This document shows, one piece after another, positions 54,043 to 63,508 of a DNA stretch of 64,000 bases. A model generated the notes under the pieces. The model ran no database searches and was not told the DNA's origin. It saw only the letters and a program-made list of their open reading frames with translations. This DNA comes from Claveliimonas acetigenes (GTDB taxonomy: Bacteria > Bacillota > Clostridia > Lachnospirales > Lachnospiraceae), in NCBI RefSeq assembly GCF_025567385.1, contig NZ_JAOQJU010000006.1, positions 68,956 through 132,955 on the forward strand, read 5' to 3'. Every line of letters starts with the position of its first letter. The first letter of the stretch is position 1. The position numbers and the translations under genes were made by a program.

Positions 54043-57000
54043 ATGAAATATAAGAAATTACTTTCTGCATTTCTTGCCACTGCGATGACGGTTGCCACGG
54101 TGCTGCCGGGAGCAGGGACAATCCAGGCAGAAGCGGCAGAAGCTCCGCAGCCGATTAAGACATTTTCCTTTGAAAATGCTCTTGATGGAAGTACGGCAAA
54201 GACACAGGCGAACAGCGGTGCATACAGCGGAACGATTACATATGACACAGGTAAGAGCGGACAGGCAGTTAAGCTTGGAGACTATGGCCTGCAGATGAAT
54301 ACTGGTAAAATCGGAAATGCCTATACCATATCTCTTTGGGTGAATCCGACACAGAATCTGGTGGATAACGGTAGTCTGATTTTTATGGGTGCACCGAAAG
54401 GCGCTTCAGAATATTGGTCATCCGTTGCCGGTGACGGCGGCGGGGGAAATATTAAGCTGTGGTCCAATAATGGCAGTGATTTTGCCTGGAAAGCGGCATT
54501 TACTGGCGTGGCGTTAGCGAAGGACGAGTGGTCTCTGGTTACTTATACACAGTCCGGCAATGATGCGGTGCTTTATATTAACGGTGAAGCAAAGGGATCA
54601 GGAGGAGCAGCGATTTCTCTGAATCAGGATAATAGTGACCTTTATCTTGGTGTTACAAATTGGGATGCAGATGGTTTGTTCAATGGTCTGGTAGATGAAG
54701 TTCAGGTGTACGACGAAGCACTGACGGCAGACCAGGTATATGCGCTCTATGATACGACAGCGCCGGAAGATATTTTTGCAGAAAAAGGATTTACCGTAAA
54801 TGCAGAACTTTCTGTTTATACAGGAAGAAGTGCGGAACTGGATGTGGTTCTGCCTGTCGGAGTTGCTGCATCTGACGCACAGATTAGCTACAGCTCCAGT
54901 GATGCATCTGTAGCAACCGTGGCAAACGGAACAGTTACAGGTGTGAAAGCCGGTACGGCAACAATTACGACAACCGTGAAAGTTGGAGGTACAACGAAAA
55001 ATGCAGAGACGCAGGTAACAGTATCTGATCTTGACGAGACAGAGATTCCGGTTGTAGCAAAATATGAGATGAACAGCGGAAGCGGCGCGGCTGTAGCGGA
55101 TACGTCCGGCAATGGTTTTGACGCGACAATTGTGAATCCGAACGGAACTTCTTATGAGAAGGATGGAGACCGTTCTGTGCTGAAGATTAACTCAGCAGAC
55201 AGCTATGTTACTTTCCCGACAAGTATTTATGAGAAACTGACAAATAAAGAACAGTTCACAATCCAGGCAAAGTATGCGAGAACAACATTAAATAATGCAT
55301 GGCTGTTCTGTATTGGTTCTAAGGCACAGTCTACCGGAACGAATTATTTGTTCTATGCTCCGTTCTTTGGCGGAAATGTACCTCGTGCAGGAATCAAAGA
55401 TTCTTCTGAGAGCCTGTACAATTTTGCAAATAAATCATTTAGCGCAGACACCTATTATACAGTAACGATGGTTTTCGATAATGGAACCATTTCTATCTAT
55501 GTGGATGGTGCGTTGGTAGGATCACCGCTTGTAACTACGAAGACGATGGCTACAATTGTAGCAAATGGTACGCAGAATGGCGTTCTTGGATTTATCGGAA
55601 AATCCTGCTGGTCAGCAGACCCGAATTACACAGGAAGCGTTGATGAATTCACAATTTATGATGCTGCTCTTACGGAAGACCAGGTTCAGTTATCTGATGC
55701 AGATGTATTGCAGAAGAAGTTAGAAGCGTTGGACATCCTTGGCGATAAGAATGAGTCTCTGGATGCTGTTGTGTATGATCTGAATCTTGTGAAGAGCGCA
55801 GATGGATTTGATATTAAGTGGAGCAGTGACAATGAAGATGTTATTACTGCAGATGGAAAGGTATTGAATTCTGATGAGGATACACAGGTAACTCTGACAG
55901 CTACAGCGTCTTATGGACTTCTGACAGCAGAAGCAAAATATACTGTTACGGTAAAAGCATTGGATCTTACACTTCTGAAGGCAGTGGTAGCAGAAGCGAA
56001 AGAAATGCAGGCAGATGTCTTTGAAGCAGATTCATATCAGGCTCTGCAGAATGCTTTGGAAGGCATCGACGAGCGTGTGGCAGCCGTGAAGTCACAGCAG
56101 GAAGCAGCGGATATTGAACAGGAAATCAGGACCGCAGTTAGCAAGTTGGTTTATAAGGAAGATTACAAAGATCCATGGACCAAGATTGAAGCAGCGGCTC
56201 CGAAGGAAGATGCGGAGTACAAGCCGGGCGAAAGTGAAGCTTTATTCACGATTCCGGAAGGGCTGGAAAACTGCGTAACCGTAGAATACAGCTCTGATAA
56301 TGAGGAAGTTGCGACATATGCTGACGGCAAGGTAACAGCCGTAAAAGCAGGTACAGCAATCCTTACAACTACGGTAACAGCAAAATATGATGGATGGAAA
56401 ATGGAGTATGGTACTTATGTTACTGTAAAGGGAGAAGAACCATCTGTAACGTCCATCACAGTAAAAACTGCTCCTGAGAAAACGGAGTACAAGATCGGCG
56501 AAGAACTGGATCTGACCGGAATCGTTATCGAAGCTGCTTACGAGGATGGAACAAAGAAAGAAATCGACATCAAAGACTGTACAGTAACTGGTTTCGATAA
56601 CACCAAGGCAGGAACACAGAAAGTTACAGTTACTTACGAAGATCAGACTGTAACCTTTGAGGTAACGGTTTCAACAAAGGCGGTTAGCGATATCTTTGAT
56701 GATGTCGACAGCGAAGACTGGTTCAACGATTATGTACAGAATGTATATGATAAGAAAATTATGACCGGTCTTACTCCGACCCACTTTGGACCGACAGATA
56801 CCCTGGCACGTGCACAGTTCGCACTGATGCTGTACCGTATGGAGGGAGAACCGGAGGTTACTACCACAACGGCTGCATTCCCGGATGCTGGTGAAAGCTG
56901 GTATAAGGATGCTGTTATCTGGGCGAACCAGAATAAGATCATCACAGGATATACGGACTCCGGTTTGTTCGGACCGGCGGATCCGATTACCCGTGAACAG

Positions 57001-57246
57001 ATGGCAACGATTATGTACCGCTATGCGAACTACAAAAAGTGGGATGTTACGAAATCTGCTGACCTGAGCACCTTCCCGGATGCATCCAGCGTAAGTGCAT
57101 ATGCAAAAGACGCGATGGCCTGGGCAGTTGCAAATGAAATCATTCAGGGAAATAACGGACGTCTTGACCCGCAGGGAAGCGCTGTACGTGCACAGGCGGC
57201 TACGATTATTTCCAGATTTATAGAAACTTATCCGGTGTTTGAATAA
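54043..57246 (+). CDS. SLH-anchored LamG lectin-like protein without catalytic domain
   Basis: A 1067-residue protein with GGAGGGG before the ATG. Order: signal peptide, LamG (about 40-240), Big_2 (about 255-335), a second LamG (about 345-555), an atrophied Ig-like domain, a helical FIVAR-like segment (about 640-705), another Ig-like domain, a Big_3-type Ig domain (PSVTSITVKTAPEKTEY) and three SLH domains (about 885-1067). No glycosidase domain is seen. It forms an operon with the secreted GH43 and may hold glycan or the enzyme at the surface. Its Ig-SLH end is shared nearly unchanged with the gene cut at 44361. Confidence 0.86.
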   Translation: MKYKKLLSAFLATAMTVATVLPGAGTIQAEAAEAPQPIKTFSFENALDGSTAKTQANSGAYSGTITYDTGKSGQAVKLGDYGLQMNTGKIGNAYTISLWVNPTQNLVDNGSLIFMGAPKGASEYWSSVAGDGGGGNIKLWSNNGSDFAWKAAFTGVALAKDEWSLVTYTQSGNDAVLYINGEAKGSGGAAISLNQDNSDLYLGVTNWDADGLFNGLVDEVQVYDEALTADQVYALYDTTAPEDIFAEKGFTVNAELSVYTGRSAELDVVLPVGVAASDAQISYSSSDASVATVANGTVTGVKAGTATITTTVKVGGTTKNAETQVTVSDLDETEIPVVAKYEMNSGSGAAVADTSGNGFDATIVNPNGTSYEKDGDRSVLKINSADSYVTFPTSIYEKLTNKEQFTIQAKYARTTLNNAWLFCIGSKAQSTGTNYLFYAPFFGGNVPRAGIKDSSESLYNFANKSFSADTYYTVTMVFDNGTISIYVDGALVGSPLVTTKTMATIVANGTQNGVLGFIGKSCWSADPNYTGSVDEFTIYDAALTEDQVQLSDADVLQKKLEALDILGDKNESLDAVVYDLNLVKSADGFDIKWSSDNEDVITADGKVLNSDEDTQVTLTATASYGLLTAEAKYTVTVKALDLTLLKAVVAEAKEMQADVFEADSYQALQNALEGIDERVAAVKSQQEAADIEQEIRTAVSKLVYKEDYKDPWTKIEAAAPKEDAEYKPGESEALFTIPEGLENCVTVEYSSDNEEVATYADGKVTAVKAGTAILTTTVTAKYDGWKMEYGTYVTVKGEEPSVTSITVKTAPEKTEYKIGEELDLTGIVIEAAYEDGTKKEIDIKDCTVTGFDNTKAGTQKVTVTYEDQTVTFEVTVSTKAVSDIFDDVDSEDWFNDYVQNVYDKKIMTGLTPTHFGPTDTLARAQFALMLYRMEGEPEVTTTTAAFPDAGESWYKDAVIWANQNKIITGYTDSGLFGPADPITREQMATIMYRYANYKKWDVTKSADLSTFPDASSVSAYAKDAMAWAVANEIIQGNNGRLDPQGSAVRAQAATIISRFIETYPVFE

Positions 57247-57278
57247 AGCAATTACGGGACAAGTAATAACAACAAAAA

Positions 57279-57303
57279 GAGGGGCTGGCAACAGCCCCTC
57301 TTT
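57279..57303 (+). terminator. Hairpin after the LamG/SLH gene
   Basis: GAGGGGCTG and CAGCCCCTC form a perfect 9-bp stem around GCAA, with only three T after it. A second hairpin lies 40 bases downstream. Confidence 0.6.
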
Positions 57304-57344
57304 GCAGATGAGGAAGGGCTGTCTGTTGAAAATGCAGCAAAAAT

Positions 57345-57393
57345 GGGAGTACAGCTTCTCGGTTCGCCCGATTGGCTGTACTCCCGCTCTTTT
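57345..57393 (+). terminator. Second terminator after the LamG/SLH gene
   Basis: GGGAGTACAGC (57345-57355) pairs perfectly with GCTGTACTCCC (57375-57385), followed by GCTCTTTTTA. Confidence 0.75.
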
Positions 57394-57582
57394 TACTTAT
57401 CGCCGCCATCTGTCTTTTCTGCTTCCAACGCCTGCCTTGTAAGGCTGGCAACATTGCCGCCTCTTCGGGCCACTTTCATATTAGCGCCACCCTCCTCCGT
57501 TCTTTCCTTTTGTACCCCAGTTGGAGGAATGAGCTTTTTCAGACCTATCACCCTGCTATTCAGATAAAAGAAGAATGAAAGG

Positions 57583-57644
57583 AAGAGACATTCCACAAAA
57601 GAATTCAAAGTTAAAAAAATCTGAATTCTGTAGGAATGTCTCTT
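57583..57644. repeat. Nested inverted repeat between two convergent surface genes
   Basis: AAGAGACATTCC (57583-57594) pairs over 12 bp with GGAATGTCTCTT (57633-57644), and inside it AGAATTCA (57600-57607) pairs with TGAATTCT (57622-57629), leaving a 14-nt AT-rich loop. It lies 60 bp past the stop of the minus-strand GH43/SLH gene and may be its terminator or a small mobile-element remnant. The rest of 57394-57705 shows no gene I can support. Confidence 0.7.
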
Positions 57645-57705
57645 CTTTACATATCAGGGATTAAAACCCGGTATTAATCGACAATTTCAGAGAAAATTGC
57701 TTTAT

Positions 57706-60700
57706 TTAATCACCGAATGTCTCCATAAATCTCTGGATAATAATCGCGCATTCTGCACGGCTTGTGCTACCCTGCGGGTCAAGACGGTAAGTACCATCTG
57801 TATTTTCTTTCCCTTCAATGATTCCATTTTCTACTGCCCACTTCATAGCAGTTTCTGCGAATCCGCTTACCTGTTCTGCATCGGAAAAGCTGCTGAGCTC
57901 TGCCGTCTTTGAGATATCATATTTCTTATAATCCGCATAACGATACATCATAACTACCATCTGCTCACGGGTAATCGGATCGTTCGTTCCAAAGTAGCCG
58001 GAATCTGTATATCCGGTAACAACCTTCGCATCCGCTGCCCAGGTAACTGCCTTTGAATAGAACTGTCCGTCCGGTACATCCGGGAACTTCGCCTCGTACT
58101 CTACTTTCGGTTCACCGTTAAGCCGGTAAAGAATGGTTGCAAACTGCGCACGTACCAGCGTTGCATATGGTGAGAAGTGCGTAGGATCTGTACCCGTCAT
58201 GGTTCCTGCAAAGTAGTTGTAGTATGCCGCATTGTAGAACCAGTCGTCTTCCACCACATCTACGTATGGAAGTTCTTTGCTTTCCAGAGCCTTTGCTGCT
58301 TTGTCAAGCGTTGCAACTGCATCATCAATTTCTTTCTGCGTTGCATCTTCTTTATCCCGAATTGCCTGCGCCTTATTTAAAGCCTCCTGGAATGCTTCCC
58401 ATGAATCGGCAGTATAATCATCCGCTTCTAATTTCGCGGCATTTTCAATTGCCTTTTCAAGCTCCTTCTTATTTGCATCATCCGGTTTCGACGCTTCCGT
58501 CACTGTAACCTCAAAGGTTACGGTCTGCTCTTCATAAGTAACCGTAATTTTCTGTGTTCCTGCCTTGGTGTTATCGAAACCGGTTACTGTGCAGTCCTTG
58601 ATGTCGATTTCTTTCTTTGTTCCATCATCGTAAGCTGCTTCAATAACAATTCCGGTCAAATCCAATTCTTCGCCAATCTTGTACTCCGTTTTCTCAGGAG
58701 CAGTTTTTACTGTGATGGAAGTTACAGATGGTTCTTTTACAGTTACCTCAAAGGTTACGGTCTGCTCTTCATAAGTAACCGTAATTTTCTGTGTTCCTGC
58801 CTTGGTGTTATCGAAACCGGTTACTGTGCAATCCTTGATGTCGATTTCTTTCTTTGTTCCATCATCGTAAGCTGCTTCGATAACGATTCCGGTCAGATCC
58901 AATTCTTCGCCGATCTTGTACTCCGTTTTCTCAGGAGCAGTTTTTACTGTGATGGAAGTTACAGATGGTTCTTTTACAGTTACCTCAAAGGTTACGGTCT
59001 GCTCTTCATAAGTAACCGTAATTTTCTGTGTTCCTGCCTTGGTGTTATCGAAACCGGTTACTGTGCAGTCCTTGATGTCGATTTCTTTCTTTGTTCCATC
59101 ATCGTAAGCTGCTTCGATAACGATTCCGGTCAGATCCAATTCTTCGCCAATCTTGTACTCCGTTTTCTCAGGAGCAGTTTTTACTGTGATGGAAGTTACA
59201 GATGGTTCTTTTACAGTTACCTCAAAGATTGTGGTCTGTTCTTCATAAGTAACCGTAATTTTCTGTGTTCCTGCCTTAGTATTATCGAAACCAGTTACTG
59301 TGCAATCCTTGATGTCGATTTCTTTCTTTGTTCCATCATCGTAAGCTGCTTCAATAACGATTCCGCTCAGATCCAGTTCTTCGCCGATCTTGTACTCCGT
59401 TTTCTCAGGAGCAGTTTTTACTGTGATAGACGTTACGGATGGTTCGGATGGTTCTTCTTTTTCCTTTACAGTAATCGTTAAGGAGATAGTCTCGTTCTCT
59501 TCTAATAACTCATCATCATAAGTCATTTTCAGAATCGGAGTACCGTCTGATGCCCAGTGTACACGTTTTAATCTAGCGTGACGGCATGGGTCGTTCAGAG
59601 GTTCACTGTTGTAAGTAGATTTGGTTCCATCCCATCCACACATCTGATAGTTGTGGCTTGTCGGTCTTGCGTGGTATACGAAGATTACATTGCCATCTTT
59701 ATCTACGGTAAAGGAATTATGTCCGGGGCCTTCTTCGCCGCTTACATCACGGGAAGTCAGGAGCGGATAAGGAGTCTTTGTCCATGCTCCGTCAGCCAGA
59801 AGGTCAGAGCCTCCTTCAGCCGTCAGCATACCGATGGAATACATGGAGCCAGTTCCGGAAACAGAGAAACAAAGGTAGATGGTACCATCTTTCTGAAGTA
59901 CGGTTGCACCCTCGTTTACAATATTGCGGATACGCTCCCAACCATATTCGGGCTGCGTCAACAGTACAATATTAGAAGTTAATTCATATGGTTTCTCTTC
60001 ATTGACCTTAGCCATGTATAAGCTGGAATTTCCGTAAGCAGTTGATGCCCAGATTACATAGCTCTCGCCGTTTACTTCATCTTTGAAGTAAGTCATATCC
60101 AGACAGAATGAGTTCACAATTGCATTTGTAAGGCCTGTGCCGCCGCGCATCTGGTAATCTTTCCACTGAGAAGCTTCATTGGAAGCTTTTAAAGCTGTTT
60201 CATATGGATCCTGGTCGCCCGGTAATACGAGTGCATGGCAGTAGATACCAAATAAACTGCGGCTGTTCTGGCTTTCGGTAAAGTATACGACCCAGTTGTC
60301 TCCTACACGATGGATTTCCGGAGCCCAGATATAACGATAACCGCGGGATTGCTGGGTTCCATTGCGATCCTCATATCCCTGGTTGCCGACTTTCCATATA
60401 GTTACCTGTTTGCTGCGATCCTGTAATTCTTCCAGAGTTTTTCCTCTTCTTAATACGACACGGTCATACTGCTGGCAATTATCACTTGCGTCAATTTCAT
60501 CGCCGTCTTCTGGGAAATAGGATCCTGTCATATAGTAGTAACCGGTCTGTTCATCCCAGAAAATGAATGGATCTGCCATACCCTCAACGAACTTGGTTTC
60601 GTCATAGTATACGGTCTTAGTATCCGGATCATAGTTAGTCGGATAGTCCGTGTTCTCGTTATCCGGATCATCTTCCGGAAGTGTGCTTCCATTGAGCTCT

Positions 60701-63192
60701 TTTAAGTTGTTCAGATACTTGGTCTGTACGACTTTACCCGTTACAGTGTAAGTACCTTCTGCTGAAAGGTCAACACCATCTAAAGCGCCACTCCAGTCGA
60801 TGTTGAAATTCTGGGTAGAGCCGTCGGTATAGGTTGCGGTTGCGGTGGGGTAGCTCTCAGCCAGATCCTCTTCTGTAAGTGTATCGCCAGCCCGGATTGT
60901 CTTATCTTCGAGAGCTTCCAGTCCGTTATTTACAACAGTTCCCAGTTTGTTTACGATGTAAGTATATTCTTTTTCTGTCAGTTCTACTGCATTTCCGAGA
61001 GTCAGGTTCGTATCTGTATCCAGAAGGTTCTCGCCATCCAGCATAAGCTTGAAGGAAGACGGAGTTAATACGCCTGAAGTCTGGGATGCCTTGCTCATCA
61101 TGGATTCATCATAGAAATTTACGCCGTCTGTAGATGTAAATTCATGATATCCCTGAGATTTGTCTGCATCGCGGGCGATAACGGTAAAGGTGCCGTTTTC
61201 TTTGAAGACTTTCGGCTCTGTGATTTTCAGTGTTCCCTCTTTAGCAAAAATCACACCACCGCCGTTGTTCAGTACATCGAAGGTCTTGCCGTCTTTGCTG
61301 ACTGCAAAGTATACGCTCTGTGTTTCCTGATCAGTGTTGGAATAATTTCCTGTGTAGAACGGTGTAGTTGTCGTATAGACAGCCAGATAATAGCCTTCCT
61401 CCAGAGAATCAATATCCGGAATTGATTCTACTGTGATGGTAAGTTCGTTAGAAACGAGACCACCGATGGATGCCGTAATTGTGGTGGTTCCGGCGGCCAG
61501 AGCAGTCAGTAAACCATTACGGTCTACCGTTGCAACCTTTTCGTTGCTGGACTTCCAGCTTACCATAGATGCGCCTGTTGCACCTGATGGTTCCAGCGTT
61601 GCAGTAAGCTGCATAGTCTTATCAACATTTACTGTTGCGTCATCGCTGGAAATTGTGATTCCGGTTGCAAGCTCAGAAGTAGCTGTCTCGTCGTACAACT
61701 GTGCTACTTCAGCGGCAGTTAAAGCCTTACCGAAGAAGGAAATATCATCCAGAAGTGCGCCTGCACCGATCCAGTATTTTGCCATGCTGGCGCCAAGGCG
61801 GATCTTTGTGCCGTCTTCGGGGGTCATATCGCTGTTGCCAGTCAGTTCTGCCAGTAAGGTTGCAAGGTCTTCTGAACCGCTGGATACGGTGTGATTGATT
61901 TTTTGACCGTTGCTATAGAAAGCAATTTCGTCTTCCGTTAAGGTCATGGTAACCATTTTCCAGGTGTTTGCCGTACTCAGCCCAAGTCCTCCTACGTTGT
62001 AGTCTGCGAATTTGCCATCCTGATCAGTTGTGTTCCAGTAAACCATACTCTGGTTAAAAGCAAAGGTCCCGGCTCTGCCTGTCGCAGCAGGAGCAATCTC
62101 AAAATCAATCATACAGCGGTTGCCGCCTGCGGTTCCCTGGGTATTTGCCCAGAAATTCAAAGTCAGACCATTGCTGGTATCCATTTTCTCAAACGGATTG
62201 GATGGAAGCTGTGCATAGCCGATGTTATTCAGGCCATTATCGCCAGTGCCCTGTCGAACGGTCCGCAGTACCTGACCTCTGTCAGAGTCGGTTGTCAGGG
62301 ATGGAGCCTGTCCGTTTCCAACTGTTACAAGAGAGATATCTCTGGTACCGTCGGAGAGAGTAGCAGCATCATCGGCTTTAGCAGCGAAGTCGTCAAAATC
62401 ATAAGTTGTCAGTGCCTGGTTAGAAACCTTCACATCATAGCAGTACTTGTATACTTCGGTATCTGTTAAGGTCTGGTCATAAACCTTTACGTCATCGACT
62501 GCACCGGCGAATTCTGCGTCCCAGTTATTGACAGCGATGTAGATATCCTGATTTTCACCGTCCAGAGCGTAAGCGCCTCTGCTGGTATTGTAGAGTTCGC
62601 CATCGATATAAGTTTTAACGGTATTGTCGTTATCGGACTGGGTCAGAGTGATACAATGCCATTCTCCAGCCTTTAAGGTCGGATTATTCAAGGTAATCCA
62701 GCGGTAGAATTCAGCTCCCTGGGTACCTTCGCTTGTCCAGACCTTTAATTGGTCGGTGCCGCTTTTATTTCCGGCGATGCTAATCCATTTTTCCGGGTTG
62801 TGATAACCTAAGAACATCAAGGTTTGGTTCTCGGCAAATGTACCGTCAGCTTTGAACCATGCGGATACCGTGAAGTTCTTGCCGAGGTTCTTCTTGTTAA
62901 GCTGCAGACCGAAATCTCCAAGCTTAATCGCCTTGCTGCCTTCGGTACGTCCCTCTACATAGGTGGGGGTACCGCTATAGTTTTTCAGGCCGGTGGTTAT
63001 TGGTACAGCAGCATCGTTTTCAGCCATGCTGTTATACAGATTATCTTCAAATCTGTATTCAGCAACGGCAACCGGTACGCTGGCTGTGCCGTTTCCCGTA
63101 TCATCAGTTTCTGCTGCAAGAGAAACTGGTGAAACGGAAGTGAATAGAAGCGCTCCGGTCAGGATACCGGATAAAAGTTTCTTCCATTTCAT
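57706..63192 (-). CDS. Giant LamG/GH43 surface glycosidase with Ig repeats, FIVAR and SLH anchor
   Basis: An 1828-residue protein starting MKWKKLLSGILTG after GGGAGG. Order: signal peptide; two LamG domains (about 40-255, 265-505); Big_2 (about 510-600); Big_4-like (about 755-830); GH43 (about 860-1215) with ADPFIFW, YRYIWAPEIHR and NEGATVLQ catalytic segments; four nearly identical 79-residue Ig-like repeats (about 1235-1560); one FIVAR (about 1565-1630); three SLH domains (about 1641-1828). The Ig repeats probably act as a stalk that holds the enzyme away from the wall. It is a paralogue of the gene at 40318 but ends in a different SLH type, the one used by the CotH protein. Arabinofuranosidase or xylosidase activity is inferred from the family. 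Confidence 0.9.
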   Translation of the reverse strand: MKWKKLLSGILTGALLFTSVSPVSLAAETDDTGNGTASVPVAVAEYRFEDNLYNSMAENDAAVPITTGLKNYSGTPTYVEGRTEGSKAIKLGDFGLQLNKKNLGKNFTVSAWFKADGTFAENQTLMFLGYHNPEKWISIAGNKSGTDQLKVWTSEGTQGAEFYRWITLNNPTLKAGEWHCITLTQSDNDNTVKTYIDGELYNTSRGAYALDGENQDIYIAVNNWDAEFAGAVDDVKVYDQTLTDTEVYKYCYDVKVSNQALTTYDFDDFAAKADDAATLSDGTRDISLVTVGNGQAPSLTTDSDRGQVLRTVRQGTGDNGLNNIGYAQLPSNPFEKMDTSNGLTLNFWANTQGTAGGNRCMIDFEIAPAATGRAGTFAFNQSMVYWNTTDQDGKFADYNVGGLGLSTANTWKMVTMTLTEDEIAFYSNGQKINHTVSSGSEDLATLLAELTGNSDMTPEDGTKIRLGASMAKYWIGAGALLDDISFFGKALTAAEVAQLYDETATSELATGITISSDDATVNVDKTMQLTATLEPSGATGASMVSWKSSNEKVATVDRNGLLTALAAGTTTITASIGGLVSNELTITVESIPDIDSLEEGYYLAVYTTTTPFYTGNYSNTDQETQSVYFAVSKDGKTFDVLNNGGGVIFAKEGTLKITEPKVFKENGTFTVIARDADKSQGYHEFTSTDGVNFYDESMMSKASQTSGVLTPSSFKLMLDGENLLDTDTNLTLGNAVELTEKEYTYIVNKLGTVVNNGLEALEDKTIRAGDTLTEEDLAESYPTATATYTDGSTQNFNIDWSGALDGVDLSAEGTYTVTGKVVQTKYLNNLKELNGSTLPEDDPDNENTDYPTNYDPDTKTVYYDETKFVEGMADPFIFWDEQTGYYYMTGSYFPEDGDEIDASDNCQQYDRVVLRRGKTLEELQDRSKQVTIWKVGNQGYEDRNGTQQSRGYRYIWAPEIHRVGDNWVVYFTESQNSRSLFGIYCHALVLPGDQDPYETALKASNEASQWKDYQMRGGTGLTNAIVNSFCLDMTYFKDEVNGESYVIWASTAYGNSSLYMAKVNEEKPYELTSNIVLLTQPEYGWERIRNIVNEGATVLQKDGTIYLCFSVSGTGSMYSIGMLTAEGGSDLLADGAWTKTPYPLLTSRDVSGEEGPGHNSFTVDKDGNVIFVYHARPTSHNYQMCGWDGTKSTYNSEPLNDPCRHARLKRVHWASDGTPILKMTYDDELLEENETISLTITVKEKEEPSEPSVTSITVKTAPEKTEYKIGEELDLSGIVIEAAYDDGTKKEIDIKDCTVTGFDNTKAGTQKITVTYEEQTTIFEVTVKEPSVTSITVKTAPEKTEYKIGEELDLTGIVIEAAYDDGTKKEIDIKDCTVTGFDNTKAGTQKITVTYEEQTVTFEVTVKEPSVTSITVKTAPEKTEYKIGEELDLTGIVIEAAYDDGTKKEIDIKDCTVTGFDNTKAGTQKITVTYEEQTVTFEVTVKEPSVTSITVKTAPEKTEYKIGEELDLTGIVIEAAYDDGTKKEIDIKDCTVTGFDNTKAGTQKITVTYEEQTVTFEVTVTEASKPDDANKKELEKAIENAAKLEADDYTADSWEAFQEALNKAQAIRDKEDATQKEIDDAVATLDKAAKALESKELPYVDVVEDDWFYNAAYYNYFAGTMTGTDPTHFSPYATLVRAQFATILYRLNGEPKVEYEAKFPDVPDGQFYSKAVTWAADAKVVTGYTDSGYFGTNDPITREQMVVMMYRYADYKKYDISKTAELSSFSDAEQVSGFAETAMKWAVENGIIEGKENTDGTYRLDPQGSTSRAECAIIIQRFMETFGD
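58498..59453 (-). repeat. Four tandem 237-bp repeats encoding Ig-like domains
   Basis: The sequence TTACCTCAAAG or a close variant recurs at 58506, 58743, 58980 and 59217, exactly 237 bp apart. Units 1-3 differ by only a few bases; the unit nearest GH43 (59217-59453) is the most different. Copy number is likely to vary between strains or assemblies. Confidence 0.92.
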
Positions 63193-63386
63193 GTTTTTGT
63201 TTCCTCCCTTACTTAAATAATTTGGTTTTGTTACGTCTTAGATAAAGAGTAACGCCTGATTCCATTATACGGTTATTGCTACAGGCTTTCAACTGAAAAA
63301 CGGAATATTTTTATATAATATGAATAAATATTGGGGATTTTGTGATGGAGTTTTTGTGCTAAAATTATTTCAGGACTTTTCTTTAT
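59217..63386 (-). repeat. Right copy of the ~4.2-kb inverted duplication
   Basis: Reverse-strand counterpart of about 40124-44334, covering upstream DNA, promoter, LamG, Big, GH43 and the first Ig-like domain. Limits are by eye. Confidence 0.85.
63264..63292 (-). promoter_or_regulatory. Promoter of the giant GH43/SLH gene
   Basis: On the minus strand TTGAAA (63292-63287) and TATAAT (63269-63264) with a 17-bp spacer, 71 bases before the start; boxes and spacing equal those at 40216-40244 although much of the spacer differs. The AT-rich block upstream (AATATTTATTCATATTATAT) is also shared. Confidence 0.85.
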
Positions 63387-63403
63387 GAAACCTGAAAAGA
63401 TTT

Positions 63404-63447
63404 CAGGGGAAGGCGTGACTCATGCGAGTCACGCCTTCCCCTGTTTT
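63404..63447 (-). terminator. Long perfect hairpin after the truncated SLH gene
   Basis: An 18-bp perfect stem (63404-63421 with 63426-63443) around ATGC. On the minus strand the exit side is AAATCTTTTC; on the plus strand it is TTTT. It probably ends the gene at 63509 and shields the promoter of the GH43 gene. Confidence 0.75.
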
Positions 63448-63508
63448 AGGACTGTCGATTTTCCGTCAGTCTCTTCCTTTTATTATTGTTGTTTCTTCCG
63501 CGATTGTT

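Noticed and set aside
57393..57608. A 71-codon minus-strand frame whose end (ARRGGNVASLTRQALEAE) recalls the tail of DinD or phage antirepressor proteins
   Set aside because: It is short, lacks a clear ribosome site, overlaps a terminator hairpin, and the likeness covers too few residues to call a gene or remnant.
37461..63192. Regular repeats considered as a CRISPR array
   Set aside because: The repeats are 216-237 bp coding units for FIVAR and Ig-like domains, with no short direct repeats, spacers or cas genes.
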